Source: SHYR01 sp036013055
Lineage (GTDB): Bacteria > Chloroflexota > Dehalococcoidia > UBA2979
Assembly: GCA_036013055.1 (NCBI GenBank)
Contig: DASCQM010000002.1
Span: forward strand, 186,001 to 250,000
Direction of reading: 5' to 3'
DNA: 64,000 nt
The translations under genes and the position numbers were made by a program. Positions 37,742 to 45,625 of the stretch are shown in pieces (within the stretch, counting starts at the first letter, position 1; every line of letters begins with the position of its first letter). The notes under the pieces were generated by a model. The model saw nothing but the letters and a program-made list of their open reading frames with translations. It ran no database searches and was not told where the DNA came from.

Positions 37742-38847
37742 TCCGCCGCCGCGAGCAGGCGTGCGACGTCGTCGCGCGTCGTCGCCCCGCGCACGCGCTG
37801 CATGAAGTCCGCCAGCGAGGTCGAACGCTCCCGCAGCTCACGTAGCTCGTCGCCGAGCGCATCGATCGCATCGGCCCGCGCCGCGTAGGTGCCGGTCCAC
37901 GCGAAGTACGCCTGGTTGATGCGGCGGATCGTGAACCCGGCGGCGGCGAGCTGCCCGCGCAACTCCTCCATGCGACGCTCGGCCGCCTCGATCTGTCCGC
38001 CGGCCAGCATCGCGTCCACCTCGATGCGCAGATCACGCAGCCGCGTCGAGACGAATTCCTGCGCGCCCTCGGAGAGACGGCGGCTGTTCGTCGGATCGCC
38101 GAAGCGATCGAGGATCGCCGCCCCCAGCTCGTCGCCGGCGATATCCGCGACCGTCTCGCTGATCACCCGTCGGTCGCCCGACGGCAGGCCGAAGCCCAGC
38201 GGGTAGAAGCTCATGTAGTGGTGCACCCACTCGTGCGCGGCGGTCTCGACGGTCGTCGCGAACGAGCGGTCGTCGCGCACCACCGAGGGGTAGAACGCGA
38301 TGCCCCCGGTCGACTGAGCGAGCGCCGAGAGTGTCGGATCGCCAGCCTCCGCCGCCACCTCCAGCGCCACCGCCTGCTCCAACGTCAGTTCGGCATCGAG
38401 CAACGTCGATTCGAGCCGCTCGATGCGCGCACGCGGCGACGTCAGCAACACCCGCGGTGAGCGCCCGAGCTCGATGTCCACCGGCGGCCAGACCGCGAGC
38501 GGGCCGGGGATCGCGAAGCGTCCGCCGACCGAGAACTCACGCAGCACCGCGTCGAGCCGACCCTCGATCGCGGCCTCGACGACATTCTCAAGACGCTGAC
38601 CCTCGCTGTCTCCGCGGTCACGGCGCTCGAAGTAGGCCACGATCGCGGCGTCGGCTGCGGGGTCGCCGCGCAGCGGCGCGCCCAGCGCGAAGAGCCACTT
38701 GTTCGCGAGCGTCGACAGCTCAAATCGAACAGCGTCGAACTCGTCGCCGCGACGCGCCTCGCGCAGCGCGAAGAGCCCCGCCCACAGCGCGGTAGCGGCG
38801 AGTAGCACGGCGACGATGCGCAGACCGGGGCGGCTCAGGTTGAACAT
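37738..38847 (-). CDS. Membrane-anchored putative zinc metallopeptidase
   Basis: A 369-residue protein with one N-terminal membrane segment (about 10-27) and an otherwise soluble, helical body. AAHEWVHHY holds a HExxH zinc motif (His205, Glu206, His209). ISETVADIAGDELG, 22 residues later, offers Glu231 as third ligand, the gluzincin pattern. I do not recognise a named family. It is probably anchored outside the cytoplasm and acts on cell-surface protein. ATG 38847 is chosen so that the hydrophobic segment is N-terminal. It is divergent from the RDD-like gene. Confidence 0.7.
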   Translation of the reverse strand: MFNLSRPGLRIVAVLLAATALWAGLFALREARRGDEFDAVRFELSTLANKWLFALGAPLRGDPAADAAIVAYFERRDRGDSEGQRLENVVEAAIEGRLDAVLREFSVGGRFAIPGPLAVWPPVDIELGRSPRVLLTSPRARIERLESTLLDAELTLEQAVALEVAAEAGDPTLSALAQSTGGIAFYPSVVRDDRSFATTVETAAHEWVHHYMSFYPLGFGLPSGDRRVISETVADIAGDELGAAILDRFGDPTNSRRLSEGAQEFVSTRLRDLRIEVDAMLAGGQIEAAERRMEELRGQLAAAGFTIRRINQAYFAWTGTYAARADAIDALGDELRELRERSTSLADFMQRVRGATTRDDVARLLAAAD

Positions 38848-38921
38848 GCACCTACCGTATCCCCAGCGGCATCCCCAACGGCATCGATCTCGCCTCGCAG
38901 GGCGCAACCACTATGCGCCGC

Positions 38922-38927
38922 TATAGT
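38922..38927 (+). promoter_or_regulatory. Candidate -10 element, near-leaderless, before the RDD-family gene
   Basis: TATAGT ends 7 nt before the ATG at 38935, placing the transcription start at or next to the start codon. The intervening GAGATCC could act as a weak ribosome site instead. Confidence 0.35.
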
Positions 38928-38934
38928 GAGATCC

Positions 38935-39498
38935 ATGGCGACTCCCCGCACTGATCGCAGCACCAGAGCCACCCGCAGCGCCCGTCTGCGCGCGGCCGGC
39001 ATCGACGTCGGATCGGCGCTGCTTGTCGCGGCGGCAGCCGTCGCGCTCGCGACCGCGTGGCTGCTGCTGCGCACGGCGACCGGCCGCGACGACGTCGCCA
39101 GCGTCGACGCGATGCTCGTCGTCTCGTTCGTTGCCGCGACGGTGCCGGCGTGGGCCGCCTGGCTGATCGCTGGCGTCTGGCAGGACGCGACCACGCCCGG
39201 GCAGCGGCGAGCGAACCTCGCCGTGACGTCGGACCCCGACTCGCATCGCGGGGCGTCGCAGCGACGGCTGCTGCGCCTGGCCGCACACCCGCTCTCGCTG
39301 CCGTTGTGGGGCTGGCTCACGCTAACGATGTTGCTCAGCGGCCTGCCGTGGCTCTGGCTCGCGCCGCTATTCGTCGTGCTCGCCGTCACGGGCGGCGGGC
39401 TAACGACGCTCACGCTGCTGCTCATGCGCCCGCAGTCGATGGCGATCCACGACCGCTTCGCACGCACGCACCTCACGCCGGTCGCGGGCAACCGATGA
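38935..39498 (+). CDS. RDD family membrane protein
   Basis: A 187-residue membrane protein with about four hydrophobic segments. The RDD family marks are present: RLRAAGIDVGSALLV at the start of helix 1, TTPGQRRANLAVTSD near 86, and IHDRFARTHL near 174. RDD proteins are poorly characterised and some are ion antiporters. The stop overlaps the next gene's ATG (ATGA), so the two are cotranslated and may interact. Confidence 0.72.
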   Translation: MATPRTDRSTRATRSARLRAAGIDVGSALLVAAAAVALATAWLLLRTATGRDDVASVDAMLVVSFVAATVPAWAAWLIAGVWQDATTPGQRRANLAVTSDPDSHRGASQRRLLRLAAHPLSLPLWGWLTLTMLLSGLPWLWLAPLFVVLAVTGGGLTTLTLLLMRPQSMAIHDRFARTHLTPVAGNR

Positions 39499-40517
39499 GC
39501 GGCACGGGAAACGTCGAGGGTTCGAGCGAGCCGGATGGTGGCCCCGCTCGCGATCTGGATGGGGAAGAGCTCCGCGTACCGCCGCGACCGCAGTTCGACC
39601 CGATCCCACCGGCCGCCGTCGCGACCGAGCGCGGCATCATCGGCGAGCCGCGCCCGCCGATCTTCGATGACTTCGACGACCCGGCGGGAGGCTTCCGCAT
39701 CGCAGCGATCTGGCTCTTCGGCTTGCTGCTCGCGGGAGCGATCGCTGCCTGGCTGACGGTATTCAGCGCCTCACAGGCCACCAGCGAGGAGGTCGCGCTG
39801 CCGGCGCTGGAGCGTGGGGTGACATCGCTGACCGACCTCGATGCCTTGCTCGACGTGCAGCGCGACGCGTTGGCCGCGCAGGCGTCGGCCGGTGACACAG
39901 TCACGCTGCCGGGCTTCCCGCTGCGCGACGTCGATGTGCCGACGAGCGCAGTGACGCCTGACGGGACGCTCGACGTCACGCTGCTGCGCGACGCGCTGCT
40001 CGACCGCAGCGCCCGGCGCATCTACACGCGCGGCGTCGCTGCCTTCGAGGGTGGCGAGGAGATCGCCGTGGACGCCTCCGTGCTCTCGGCTGCGGGCGGC
40101 ATCAAGACGCTGCTGAACCTGCTGTCCTCGGACAACCACAGCGCCGCATCCTTCTGGCTCTGGCCGCTGGGCGCGACGGCACTGGCGCTAGGCGCGCTGC
40201 TGCTCGCCACCGGCAGCGGCTTCGGCCGCCTGATCGCGCTCGGCGTCGCGATGGTCGTCGGTGCCGCGCCAGTGCTGATCGGCGGCTACGCACTACGGCT
40301 TGGCCTGACGATGCTCGCGCCCGACTCGGGCGACCCGGTCGTCGACGAATTCGTCGCGATCGCGCGGCAACTGACGTCGCTGCCGATCCGCAACGCGATG
40401 TGGACCGCCGGGGCCGGTCTCGCGATCGTCGTCCCGGTCGCGATCGTGAACGCGATGTTCGAGAACTCCGTCCGTCGACCCCAGTCAGGCGATGCGGCGA
40501 GTGACGCTGCGAGCTGA
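39495..40517 (+). CDS. Membrane protein of unknown function
   Basis: A 340-residue protein that I do not recognise. An acidic, proline-rich cytoplasmic start (1-65) leads to a membrane segment IWLFGLLLAGAIAAWLTVFSA near 70. An extracytoplasmic domain of about 130 residues follows (ALERGVTSLTDLDALLDVQRDAL and beyond). Three more membrane segments end the protein, the last at GAGLAIVVPVAIVNAMF. Translationally coupled to the RDD protein before it, so a joint complex is plausible. Confidence 0.7.
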   Translation: MSGTGNVEGSSEPDGGPARDLDGEELRVPPRPQFDPIPPAAVATERGIIGEPRPPIFDDFDDPAGGFRIAAIWLFGLLLAGAIAAWLTVFSASQATSEEVALPALERGVTSLTDLDALLDVQRDALAAQASAGDTVTLPGFPLRDVDVPTSAVTPDGTLDVTLLRDALLDRSARRIYTRGVAAFEGGEEIAVDASVLSAAGGIKTLLNLLSSDNHSAASFWLWPLGATALALGALLLATGSGFGRLIALGVAMVVGAAPVLIGGYALRLGLTMLAPDSGDPVVDEFVAIARQLTSLPIRNAMWTAGAGLAIVVPVAIVNAMFENSVRRPQSGDAASDAAS

Positions 40518-40573
40518 GTTCGGGCGCAATTCGACTCAGTTCAGCACAGATCGCTTCGGGGCTATCATGGCCG

Positions 40574-40602
40574 TTGACGCTGCTTCAGCCGCCCGATAGC
40601 GT
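40574..40602 (+). promoter_or_regulatory. Candidate promoter of the malyl-CoA lyase operon
   Basis: TTGACG (40574-40579) and TAGCGT (40597-40602) are separated by 17 nt and lie 50 nt upstream of the mcl ATG. The -35 matches the consensus in five of six positions; the -10 is weaker. Confidence 0.45.
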
Positions 40603-40652
40603 TTCGAGTCTGCGAGCGACGACAGGCGTCCACGGCCGGTTCAGAGGAACCT

Positions 40653-41708
40653 ATGCGCTACCCGCGTGACTTCATGAAGCCCCTCGCGATCGGCGCACCG
40701 CAGCCGCTGGCGCAGATTCCCGTGCGCCCATCACGCATGATTCACTTCTTCCCGCCCCACATCGAGAGCCTGCGCGCCAAGATCCCGGATATCGCGCCAC
40801 AGGTCGACGTGCTGCTGGGCAATCTCGAGGACGCGATCCCGTCGGACAGCAAGGAAGAGGCGCGCGAAGGCCTGATCGAGCTCGCGAGCGGTATGGAGTT
40901 CGGTCAGACTCAGCTCTGGACACGCGTCAACAGCCTCGACAGCCCGTGGTTCCTCGACGACATCATGCGCCTCGTCTCCACGATCGGGACGAAGCTGGAC
41001 GTCGTGATGATCCCGAAGGTCGAGGGGCCGCAGGACATCCACTTCGTCGACCAGTTGCTCGCGCAGCTCGAGGCGAGGCACGGCCTCACCGAGCCGCTGA
41101 TGATACACGCGATCCTCGAAACCGCATCCGGAGTCTCGAACGTCGAGGAAATCGCCGCCGCCAGCCCGCGCATGCAGGGCATCAGCATCGGCCCCGCCGA
41201 CCTCGCGGCCTCGCGACGCATGAAGACGACGCGCGTCGGGGGCGGACATCCCGCATACCTCGTGCGCAACGACCCGGATCCGGACAACCCGGACGCTCCG
41301 CGCGTCACGGCGCAGCAGGATCTCTGGCACTACACGATCGCGCGCATGGTCGATGCCTGCGCCGCCGCCGGCATCCTCCCCTTCTATGGCCCCTTCACCG
41401 CGATCGATGACTCGGTCGCCTGCGAGGATCAGTTCCGCGCCTCGTTCCTGCTCGGCTGTGTCGGCGCGTGGTCGCTGCACCCGAGCCAGATCGAGATCGC
41501 GAAGCGAGTCTTCAGCCCCGACCCGGACGAGGTGAAGTTCGCCGTGCGCATCATGGAGGCGATGCCGGATGGCTCCGGCGTCGCGATGGTGGACGGCAAG
41601 ATGCAGGACGATGCCACCTTCAAGCAGGCGGCCGTGATGGTTGCTGCGGCGAAATTGATGGCTGAGCGCGACCCCGAACTCGCAGACGCCTACGGGTTCA
41701 CGAGCTAG
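40653..41708 (+). CDS. mcl: L-malyl-CoA/beta-methylmalyl-CoA lyase
   Basis: A 351-residue HpcH/HpaI-CitE family lyase. From start to end it follows the Chloroflexus enzyme as I remember it: MKPLAIGAPQPLAQIPVRPSR, then VDVLLGNLEDAIPSDSKEEA, VVMIPKVEGPQDIHFVDQ, GPADLAASRRMKTTRVGGGHP, and the end MPDGSGVAMVDGKMQDDATFK. It reversibly cleaves malyl-CoA to acetyl-CoA and glyoxylate, and beta-methylmalyl-CoA to propionyl-CoA and glyoxylate, using Mg2+ held by the acidic residues. Next are two CoA-ligase subunits and a ferredoxin; mesaconyl-CoA hydratase is 6 kb away. It is not a citrate lyase subunit, since no citD or citF is present. Confidence 0.93.
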   Translation: MRYPRDFMKPLAIGAPQPLAQIPVRPSRMIHFFPPHIESLRAKIPDIAPQVDVLLGNLEDAIPSDSKEEAREGLIELASGMEFGQTQLWTRVNSLDSPWFLDDIMRLVSTIGTKLDVVMIPKVEGPQDIHFVDQLLAQLEARHGLTEPLMIHAILETASGVSNVEEIAAASPRMQGISIGPADLAASRRMKTTRVGGGHPAYLVRNDPDPDNPDAPRVTAQQDLWHYTIARMVDACAAAGILPFYGPFTAIDDSVACEDQFRASFLLGCVGAWSLHPSQIEIAKRVFSPDPDEVKFAVRIMEAMPDGSGVAMVDGKMQDDATFKQAAVMVAAAKLMAERDPELADAYGFTS

Positions 41709-41720
41709 AGAGCACTACCA

Positions 41721-42923
41721 ATGCGATTTTATGAATTTGAAGCGAAGCGCCTGCTCGCGCGTCTGCGCGTCCCGATGCCGCAGAGCGAGCTGGCAACGAC
41801 CGCCGAGGAGGCCGAGGCCGCCGCGACGAAGCTCGACGGCCCCGTCGTGCTCAAGTCGCAGGTGCTCTCCGGCGGGCGCATGAAGGCGGGCGGCGTGAAG
41901 TTCGCCGACACGCCCGCCGAGGCGAAGCAGGCCGCCGCCGAGATCCTCCCGCTCGAGATCAACGACCTGAAAGCGGTCGGCGTACTCGTCGAGGAGAAGC
42001 GAACCGTCGCGCAGGAGTACTTCGCTGCCGTGACGTGGGACACACGCGAGAAGCAGCCGGTGATCATCTTCAGCGACATGGGCGGCATCGACATCGAAGA
42101 GGTCGCCGAGACGCACCCGGAGCACGTGGCACGGGTGCACTTCTCGCCGGTGCGGCCGTTCTCCGACTTCACCGCGAAGGTTGCCGTCGCACAGGTCGGC
42201 ATCACCGGCGGCGAGTTGAACGCGCTCAGTCGCATCGTCGCGGCGCTCGCCCGCACCTTCATCCAGTACGACCTCACGCTGGCGGAGATCAACCCGATCG
42301 GCCGGCTCGATGACGGCTCCTTCCTCGCACTCGACTCGCACATGGACATGGAGGACGAGGCGCGCGGCGCGCACGGAGCGCTGCTTGCGGACCTCGGCAT
42401 CGACGACCCGGAGCAGCGCAAGGCGCGACCGCCCTCGCAGTTCGAGCTCGACGCCGCCGCCAACGACGAAGGCGACCCGCGAGGGATCGCCGGCAACCTC
42501 GTTGAGTTCGATGGCGACATCGGCCTGATCATCGGCGCCGGCGGTGGCTCGCTGACACTCTTCGACGCGGTGCGCGGCGCGGGGGGCAAGCCCGCGAACT
42601 ACTGCGAAATCGGCGGCAACCCGTCCGTCGGCAAGGCCGCCGGGCTGACGCGCATCGTGCTGGAGCAGCCGGGCGTCGAAAGGATCGCCGTGATGATGAG
42701 CATTGTCTCGAACACGCGCGTCGACATCGTCGCGCGTGGCGTGATCAAGGGCTGCATCGAGGCCGGGCGCGACCCCGCCGACGCGATCGCGATCTTCCGC
42801 ATCCCCGGCTCGTGGGAGGAAGAAGGCGTCGCCATCCTCGACAAGTACGGCGTCGAGTACGTCGATCGCTCCGTCTCCATGCACGAGGCCGCCGCCCGCG
42901 CGGTCGCGAAGGTTGTGGGGTAG
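41721..42923 (+). CDS. Succinyl-CoA ligase-like beta subunit, candidate malate-CoA ligase
   Basis: A 400-residue ATP-grasp protein of the SucC/MtkA family. It starts MRFYEFEAKRLLARLRVPMP, has GPVVLKSQVLSGGRMKAGGVKFA near 40, LAEINPIGRLDDGSFLALDSHM near 191, and a C-terminal CoA-ligase part with CEIGGNPSVGKAAGLTRIVL. With the following alpha subunit it should form an acyl-CoA ligase using ATP or GTP. Placement directly after malyl-CoA lyase suggests malate as substrate, as in serine-cycle MtkAB, but succinate is the main alternative. The 13-nt gap to mcl indicates cotranscription. Confidence 0.85.
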   Translation: MRFYEFEAKRLLARLRVPMPQSELATTAEEAEAAATKLDGPVVLKSQVLSGGRMKAGGVKFADTPAEAKQAAAEILPLEINDLKAVGVLVEEKRTVAQEYFAAVTWDTREKQPVIIFSDMGGIDIEEVAETHPEHVARVHFSPVRPFSDFTAKVAVAQVGITGGELNALSRIVAALARTFIQYDLTLAEINPIGRLDDGSFLALDSHMDMEDEARGAHGALLADLGIDDPEQRKARPPSQFELDAAANDEGDPRGIAGNLVEFDGDIGLIIGAGGGSLTLFDAVRGAGGKPANYCEIGGNPSVGKAAGLTRIVLEQPGVERIAVMMSIVSNTRVDIVARGVIKGCIEAGRDPADAIAIFRIPGSWEEEGVAILDKYGVEYVDRSVSMHEAAARAVAKVVG

Positions 42924-42926
42924 CCG

Positions 42927-43832
42927 ATGTCGATTCTCGTAGACCAGGACACGACGTTCATCATCCAGGGCATCACCGGCCGCGAGGCCGTGACGATGAC
43001 CCGCGAGCTGCTGGACTACGGCTCGAAGTTGATCGGCGGCGTTACGCCGGGCCGCAAGGGCCGCGAGGTCCACGGCGTGCCGGTCGAAGACACGGTCCGC
43101 GCCTTCACCGAGCGTGAGCGCGTCGATGGCACCGTCGTCGCCGTGCCGCCCGCCTTCGCCACCGACGCGGTGAACGAGGCGATCGAGGCCGGCGTGAAGC
43201 TGATTATCGTCGTCACCGAGAACATCCCACGGAAGCAGGTCGCGCAGTTCCTCGACTACGCGAAGCAGCAGGACGTGCGCCTGATCGGGCCAAACTGCCT
43301 CGGGCTGATCAGCCCCGGCAAGACCCGCCTCGGCGGCGTCGGCGGCGCGGCCGAATCGACGCGAGTCGCGTTTCAGCCGGGCATGGTCGGCGTGATGTCG
43401 CGTTCCGGCGGGATGACGACGGAGATCGCGAACTCGCTCTCGCAGGCCGGCCTTGGCATTTCGACCGCCGTCTCGATCGGCGGTGACGCGATGATCGGCT
43501 CGACCTACGCCGAGTTGATGCCACTCTTCGACGCTGACCCCGAGACGAAGGGCATCGCGATCTACAGCGAGCCCGGGGGGCGTGCCGAGTACGAGCTGGC
43601 GGACTACATGGCCGCCAGCGGCTCAACACTGCCGGTCGTCGCCTTCATGGCGGGACGCTTCATGGACGAGATGCCCGGCATGCGTTTCGGCCACGCCGGG
43701 ACGATCGTGGAGGGCAAGGCGGACACCGCCGCCGAGAAGATCACGAACCTCCGCGCCGCCGGCATCGATGTCGCGGAGCGCATCGAGGAGATTCCCGAGT
43801 TACTGAAGAAGCGGATCGAAGGCACGAACTAA
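42927..43832 (+). CDS. Succinyl-CoA ligase-like alpha subunit, candidate malate-CoA ligase
   Basis: A 301-residue SucD/MtkB-type subunit. The CoA-binding Rossmann part opens TFIIQGITGREAVTMTRELLDYG, with IGGVTPGRKG near 36, LIGPNCLGLISPG near 119, SRSGGMTTEIANSLSQAGLG near 158, and the phosphohistidine loop FGHAGTIVEG (His256). The phosphate relay through this histidine is diagnostic of the succinyl/malyl-CoA ligase family. It begins 3 nt after the beta subunit. It likely forms malyl-CoA for the lyase encoded upstream, or makes ATP in the reverse direction. Confidence 0.87.
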   Translation: MSILVDQDTTFIIQGITGREAVTMTRELLDYGSKLIGGVTPGRKGREVHGVPVEDTVRAFTERERVDGTVVAVPPAFATDAVNEAIEAGVKLIIVVTENIPRKQVAQFLDYAKQQDVRLIGPNCLGLISPGKTRLGGVGGAAESTRVAFQPGMVGVMSRSGGMTTEIANSLSQAGLGISTAVSIGGDAMIGSTYAELMPLFDADPETKGIAIYSEPGGRAEYELADYMAASGSTLPVVAFMAGRFMDEMPGMRFGHAGTIVEGKADTAAEKITNLRAAGIDVAERIEEIPELLKKRIEGTN

Positions 43833-44050
43833 TGGCGATGTTCATCCGCGTCGACATCGATGACGCCGTGCAGGCGGACGCAGACCTCTGCAAGCAACTT
43901 GCCGATGTCTGCCCCGTCGACATCTTCGCCGTGGACGACTCGGGGCGCGTCGGCACCGTCGAGGAGAACCTCGATGAGTGCACGCTCTGCGACCTCTGCA
44001 TCGGCGCGGCCGGCGAGCGCGTGCAGGTGGTCAAGCTCTACCTGGAGTAG
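43832..44050 (+). CDS. Small ferredoxin with one [4Fe-4S] cluster
   Basis: A 72-residue acidic protein. Cys50, Cys53 and Cys56 (ECTLCDLCIGA) plus Cys27 in DVCPVDIFAV can bind one [4Fe-4S] cluster, in the order CP first and CxxCxxC second. Cys20 is extra. The ATG overlaps the last base of the ligase stop codon (TAATG), so it is the fourth gene of the mcl operon. It could carry electrons for a redox step linked to this pathway, but no partner oxidoreductase is adjacent. Confidence 0.78.
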   Translation: MAMFIRVDIDDAVQADADLCKQLADVCPVDIFAVDDSGRVGTVEENLDECTLCDLCIGAAGERVQVVKLYLE

Positions 44051-44398
44051 CGACTCGCGCGCCACAAGAGTCCAGCGTCGACAGGTCGGCGGACAGACGG
44101 CGTAGTCTGCCGCCGGGCGAAGCAAGGAAACGCGCAGCACTCGCACCCACCCTGCAGGTCATGGGGGCAGGTGCGAGCACCACGCGATCACCAGAAGCAT
44201 CGGCAGCATCGCCCGCGATGCGCAGCCCCTCGCGGATCTCCTCCTCGGAACTCCGCAGCACCTTCCCTGACGTTCCGCTGAGCACTCGCCTGTGGCGTGC
44301 TACTGGCCCCCTGAGACCTGATGTATTTTCTCCTGACAGACTCTGTCAGCGTGGCCGAAATCGCGCGTGTGATGATGCCGGCCGGCGCAGGGAGCGAA
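44051..44398. other. Non-coding gap of about 350 nt with a palindrome
   Basis: No convincing gene is seen. The only clear element is the palindrome at 44333-44349. Open frames on either strand here lack ribosome sites and family resemblance. Confidence 0.5.
44333..44349 (+). repeat. Perfect 17-bp palindrome upstream of the DUF1508 gene
   Basis: CTGACAGA and TCTGTCAG are exact complements around a central C. It ends 49 nt before the DUF1508 start. The 12-mer CTCCTGACAGAC that begins it (44330-44341) recurs inside the gene at 44453-44464. It could be an operator or the remains of a duplicated domain. Confidence 0.5.
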
Positions 44399-44584
44399 AT
44401 GATTTCGAGGTTTGAACTGAGGCGCTCGGCCGCAGGCGGCTACTACTTCATGCTCCTGACAGACAGCAACGCCGTGATCGCGACATCCGAGATGCACGCG
44501 CACAAGGAGTCCGCGTTGATCGCGATCCGCGTCATGACGCGGATCGCGATCATTGCGCCGATCGACGACAGGACCGGGCCGTAG
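44399..44584 (+). CDS. Small YegP/DUF1508 domain protein
   Basis: A 61-residue single-domain protein: ISRFELRRSAAGGYYFMLLTDSNAVIATSEM followed by a helix and ending IIAPIDDRTGP. It fits the DUF1508 pattern (FELYxxxxGxYRFxLxxxNGxVIxxSExY), a small beta-sheet plus helix domain often found in tandem pairs and of unknown function. GGAG is 4 nt before the ATG. The frame is open upstream to 44321, where MYFLLTDSVSVAEIA looks like a partial copy of the domain's central strand. Confidence 0.6.
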   Translation: MISRFELRRSAAGGYYFMLLTDSNAVIATSEMHAHKESALIAIRVMTRIAIIAPIDDRTGP

Positions 44585-44785
44585 CTTCAATCGCAGACTG
44601 GCGGGAAGGGGCGCTGCAGCACGCCTGCCACCAGCCGAGCTGCCCGACCAATCACACATCTGAGTCTGTCCGGACGTGGTCGGAACGTTCGGTCACGACC
44701 AATTTGACGGATTGTGAACTACACTACTGTTCAAAGCGGACGCCTGACGGTAGCCTCGTATGTGGCCGGTTGAAGGGGAACACAG

Positions 44786-45598
44786 GTGCCTGGGTCACCC
44801 AGAGTCCTGTTGGGCTCGGTTCTCGTCCTAATCGCGGTCGTAGTCGCCCTTGCCAGTCGAGGCATCGGTGCCGACCGGCGTTCAGCGTTCCTCCGCGAGG
44901 TAACGCTGGTTCTCTCCGCGTTCTTCATCTATCACATCGTTCGTAATATCACCGAGGGCAGCTTGATGCACGCGCTCGCCAACGCCTACGACATCGCTGA
45001 CCTGGAGCGCTCGCTCGGGTTCTTCGTCGAGCCGGCGTGGCAGGCAGCAATCGTCGGCGAGCAGTGGCTCGTCGATCTCTTCAACGTGATCTACATCTGG
45101 GGCCACTGGCCGTACATCGGCCTGGTCGCGATCTGGCTCTACATGGCCCGACCGCGGACCTACTCGCTCTTCCGCAACGCGGTTCTGATCTCCGGCGGCA
45201 TCGGCCTGTTCTTCTTCCTTCTCTACCCGACGGCGCCACCACGACTTGCGGCCCTCGGCTTCGTCGACACCGTCGTCGAGAACTCGAACTTCTACCACGT
45301 GCTGCAGCCGCCGCAGCTCACGAACCAGTACGCGGCGTTCCCGAGCCTGCACTTCGGCTGGAACCTGCTGATCGGCATTGCTCTCTTCCGCGAGGCGAAG
45401 ACCGCGATCTTCCGCACGCTTGGCGTGCTCGTGCCGACGTTGATGTTCCTGGCGATCGTGATGACCGCGAATCACTACTTCCTCGACGCACTGGCCGGCG
45501 CATTGATCGCGCTCTTCGGTCTTGCCGTCGCCTCGCGACTGCGCCGCTGGTCAGCCGAGCGCGAGCAGGCGATGCCGCAGTCGACGGCCGGGGCCTGA
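44786..45598 (+). CDS. PAP2/inositolphosphotransferase-like membrane protein
   Basis: A 270-residue membrane protein with about six hydrophobic segments and the three phosphatase motifs of the PAP2_3 (Aur1/Ipt1-like) group: YPTAPPRL near 150, FPSLHFGWNLLIG near 189 and ANHYFLDALAGALIA near 231. These histidines and the arginine form a lipid-phosphate transfer or hydrolysis site. GTG start with AAGGGGA upstream. A paralog with the same order of motifs starts at 54815. Substrate unknown; a lipid phosphate or headgroup transfer is likely. Confidence 0.83.
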   Translation: MPGSPRVLLGSVLVLIAVVVALASRGIGADRRSAFLREVTLVLSAFFIYHIVRNITEGSLMHALANAYDIADLERSLGFFVEPAWQAAIVGEQWLVDLFNVIYIWGHWPYIGLVAIWLYMARPRTYSLFRNAVLISGGIGLFFFLLYPTAPPRLAALGFVDTVVENSNFYHVLQPPQLTNQYAAFPSLHFGWNLLIGIALFREAKTAIFRTLGVLVPTLMFLAIVMTANHYFLDALAGALIALFGLAVASRLRRWSAEREQAMPQSTAGA

Positions 45599-45625
45599 GC
45601 GAACGGACTTCCCGAGCGGGTGGAG

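Noticed and set aside
40518..40652. Possible tRNA or small RNA in the gap before mcl
   Set aside because: No cloverleaf or T-loop motif could be built; the gap is explained by a candidate promoter.
44031..44285. 84-codon minus-strand frame in the gap after the ferredoxin gene
   Set aside because: No ribosome site, no recognisable domain, and it overlaps the ferredoxin end.
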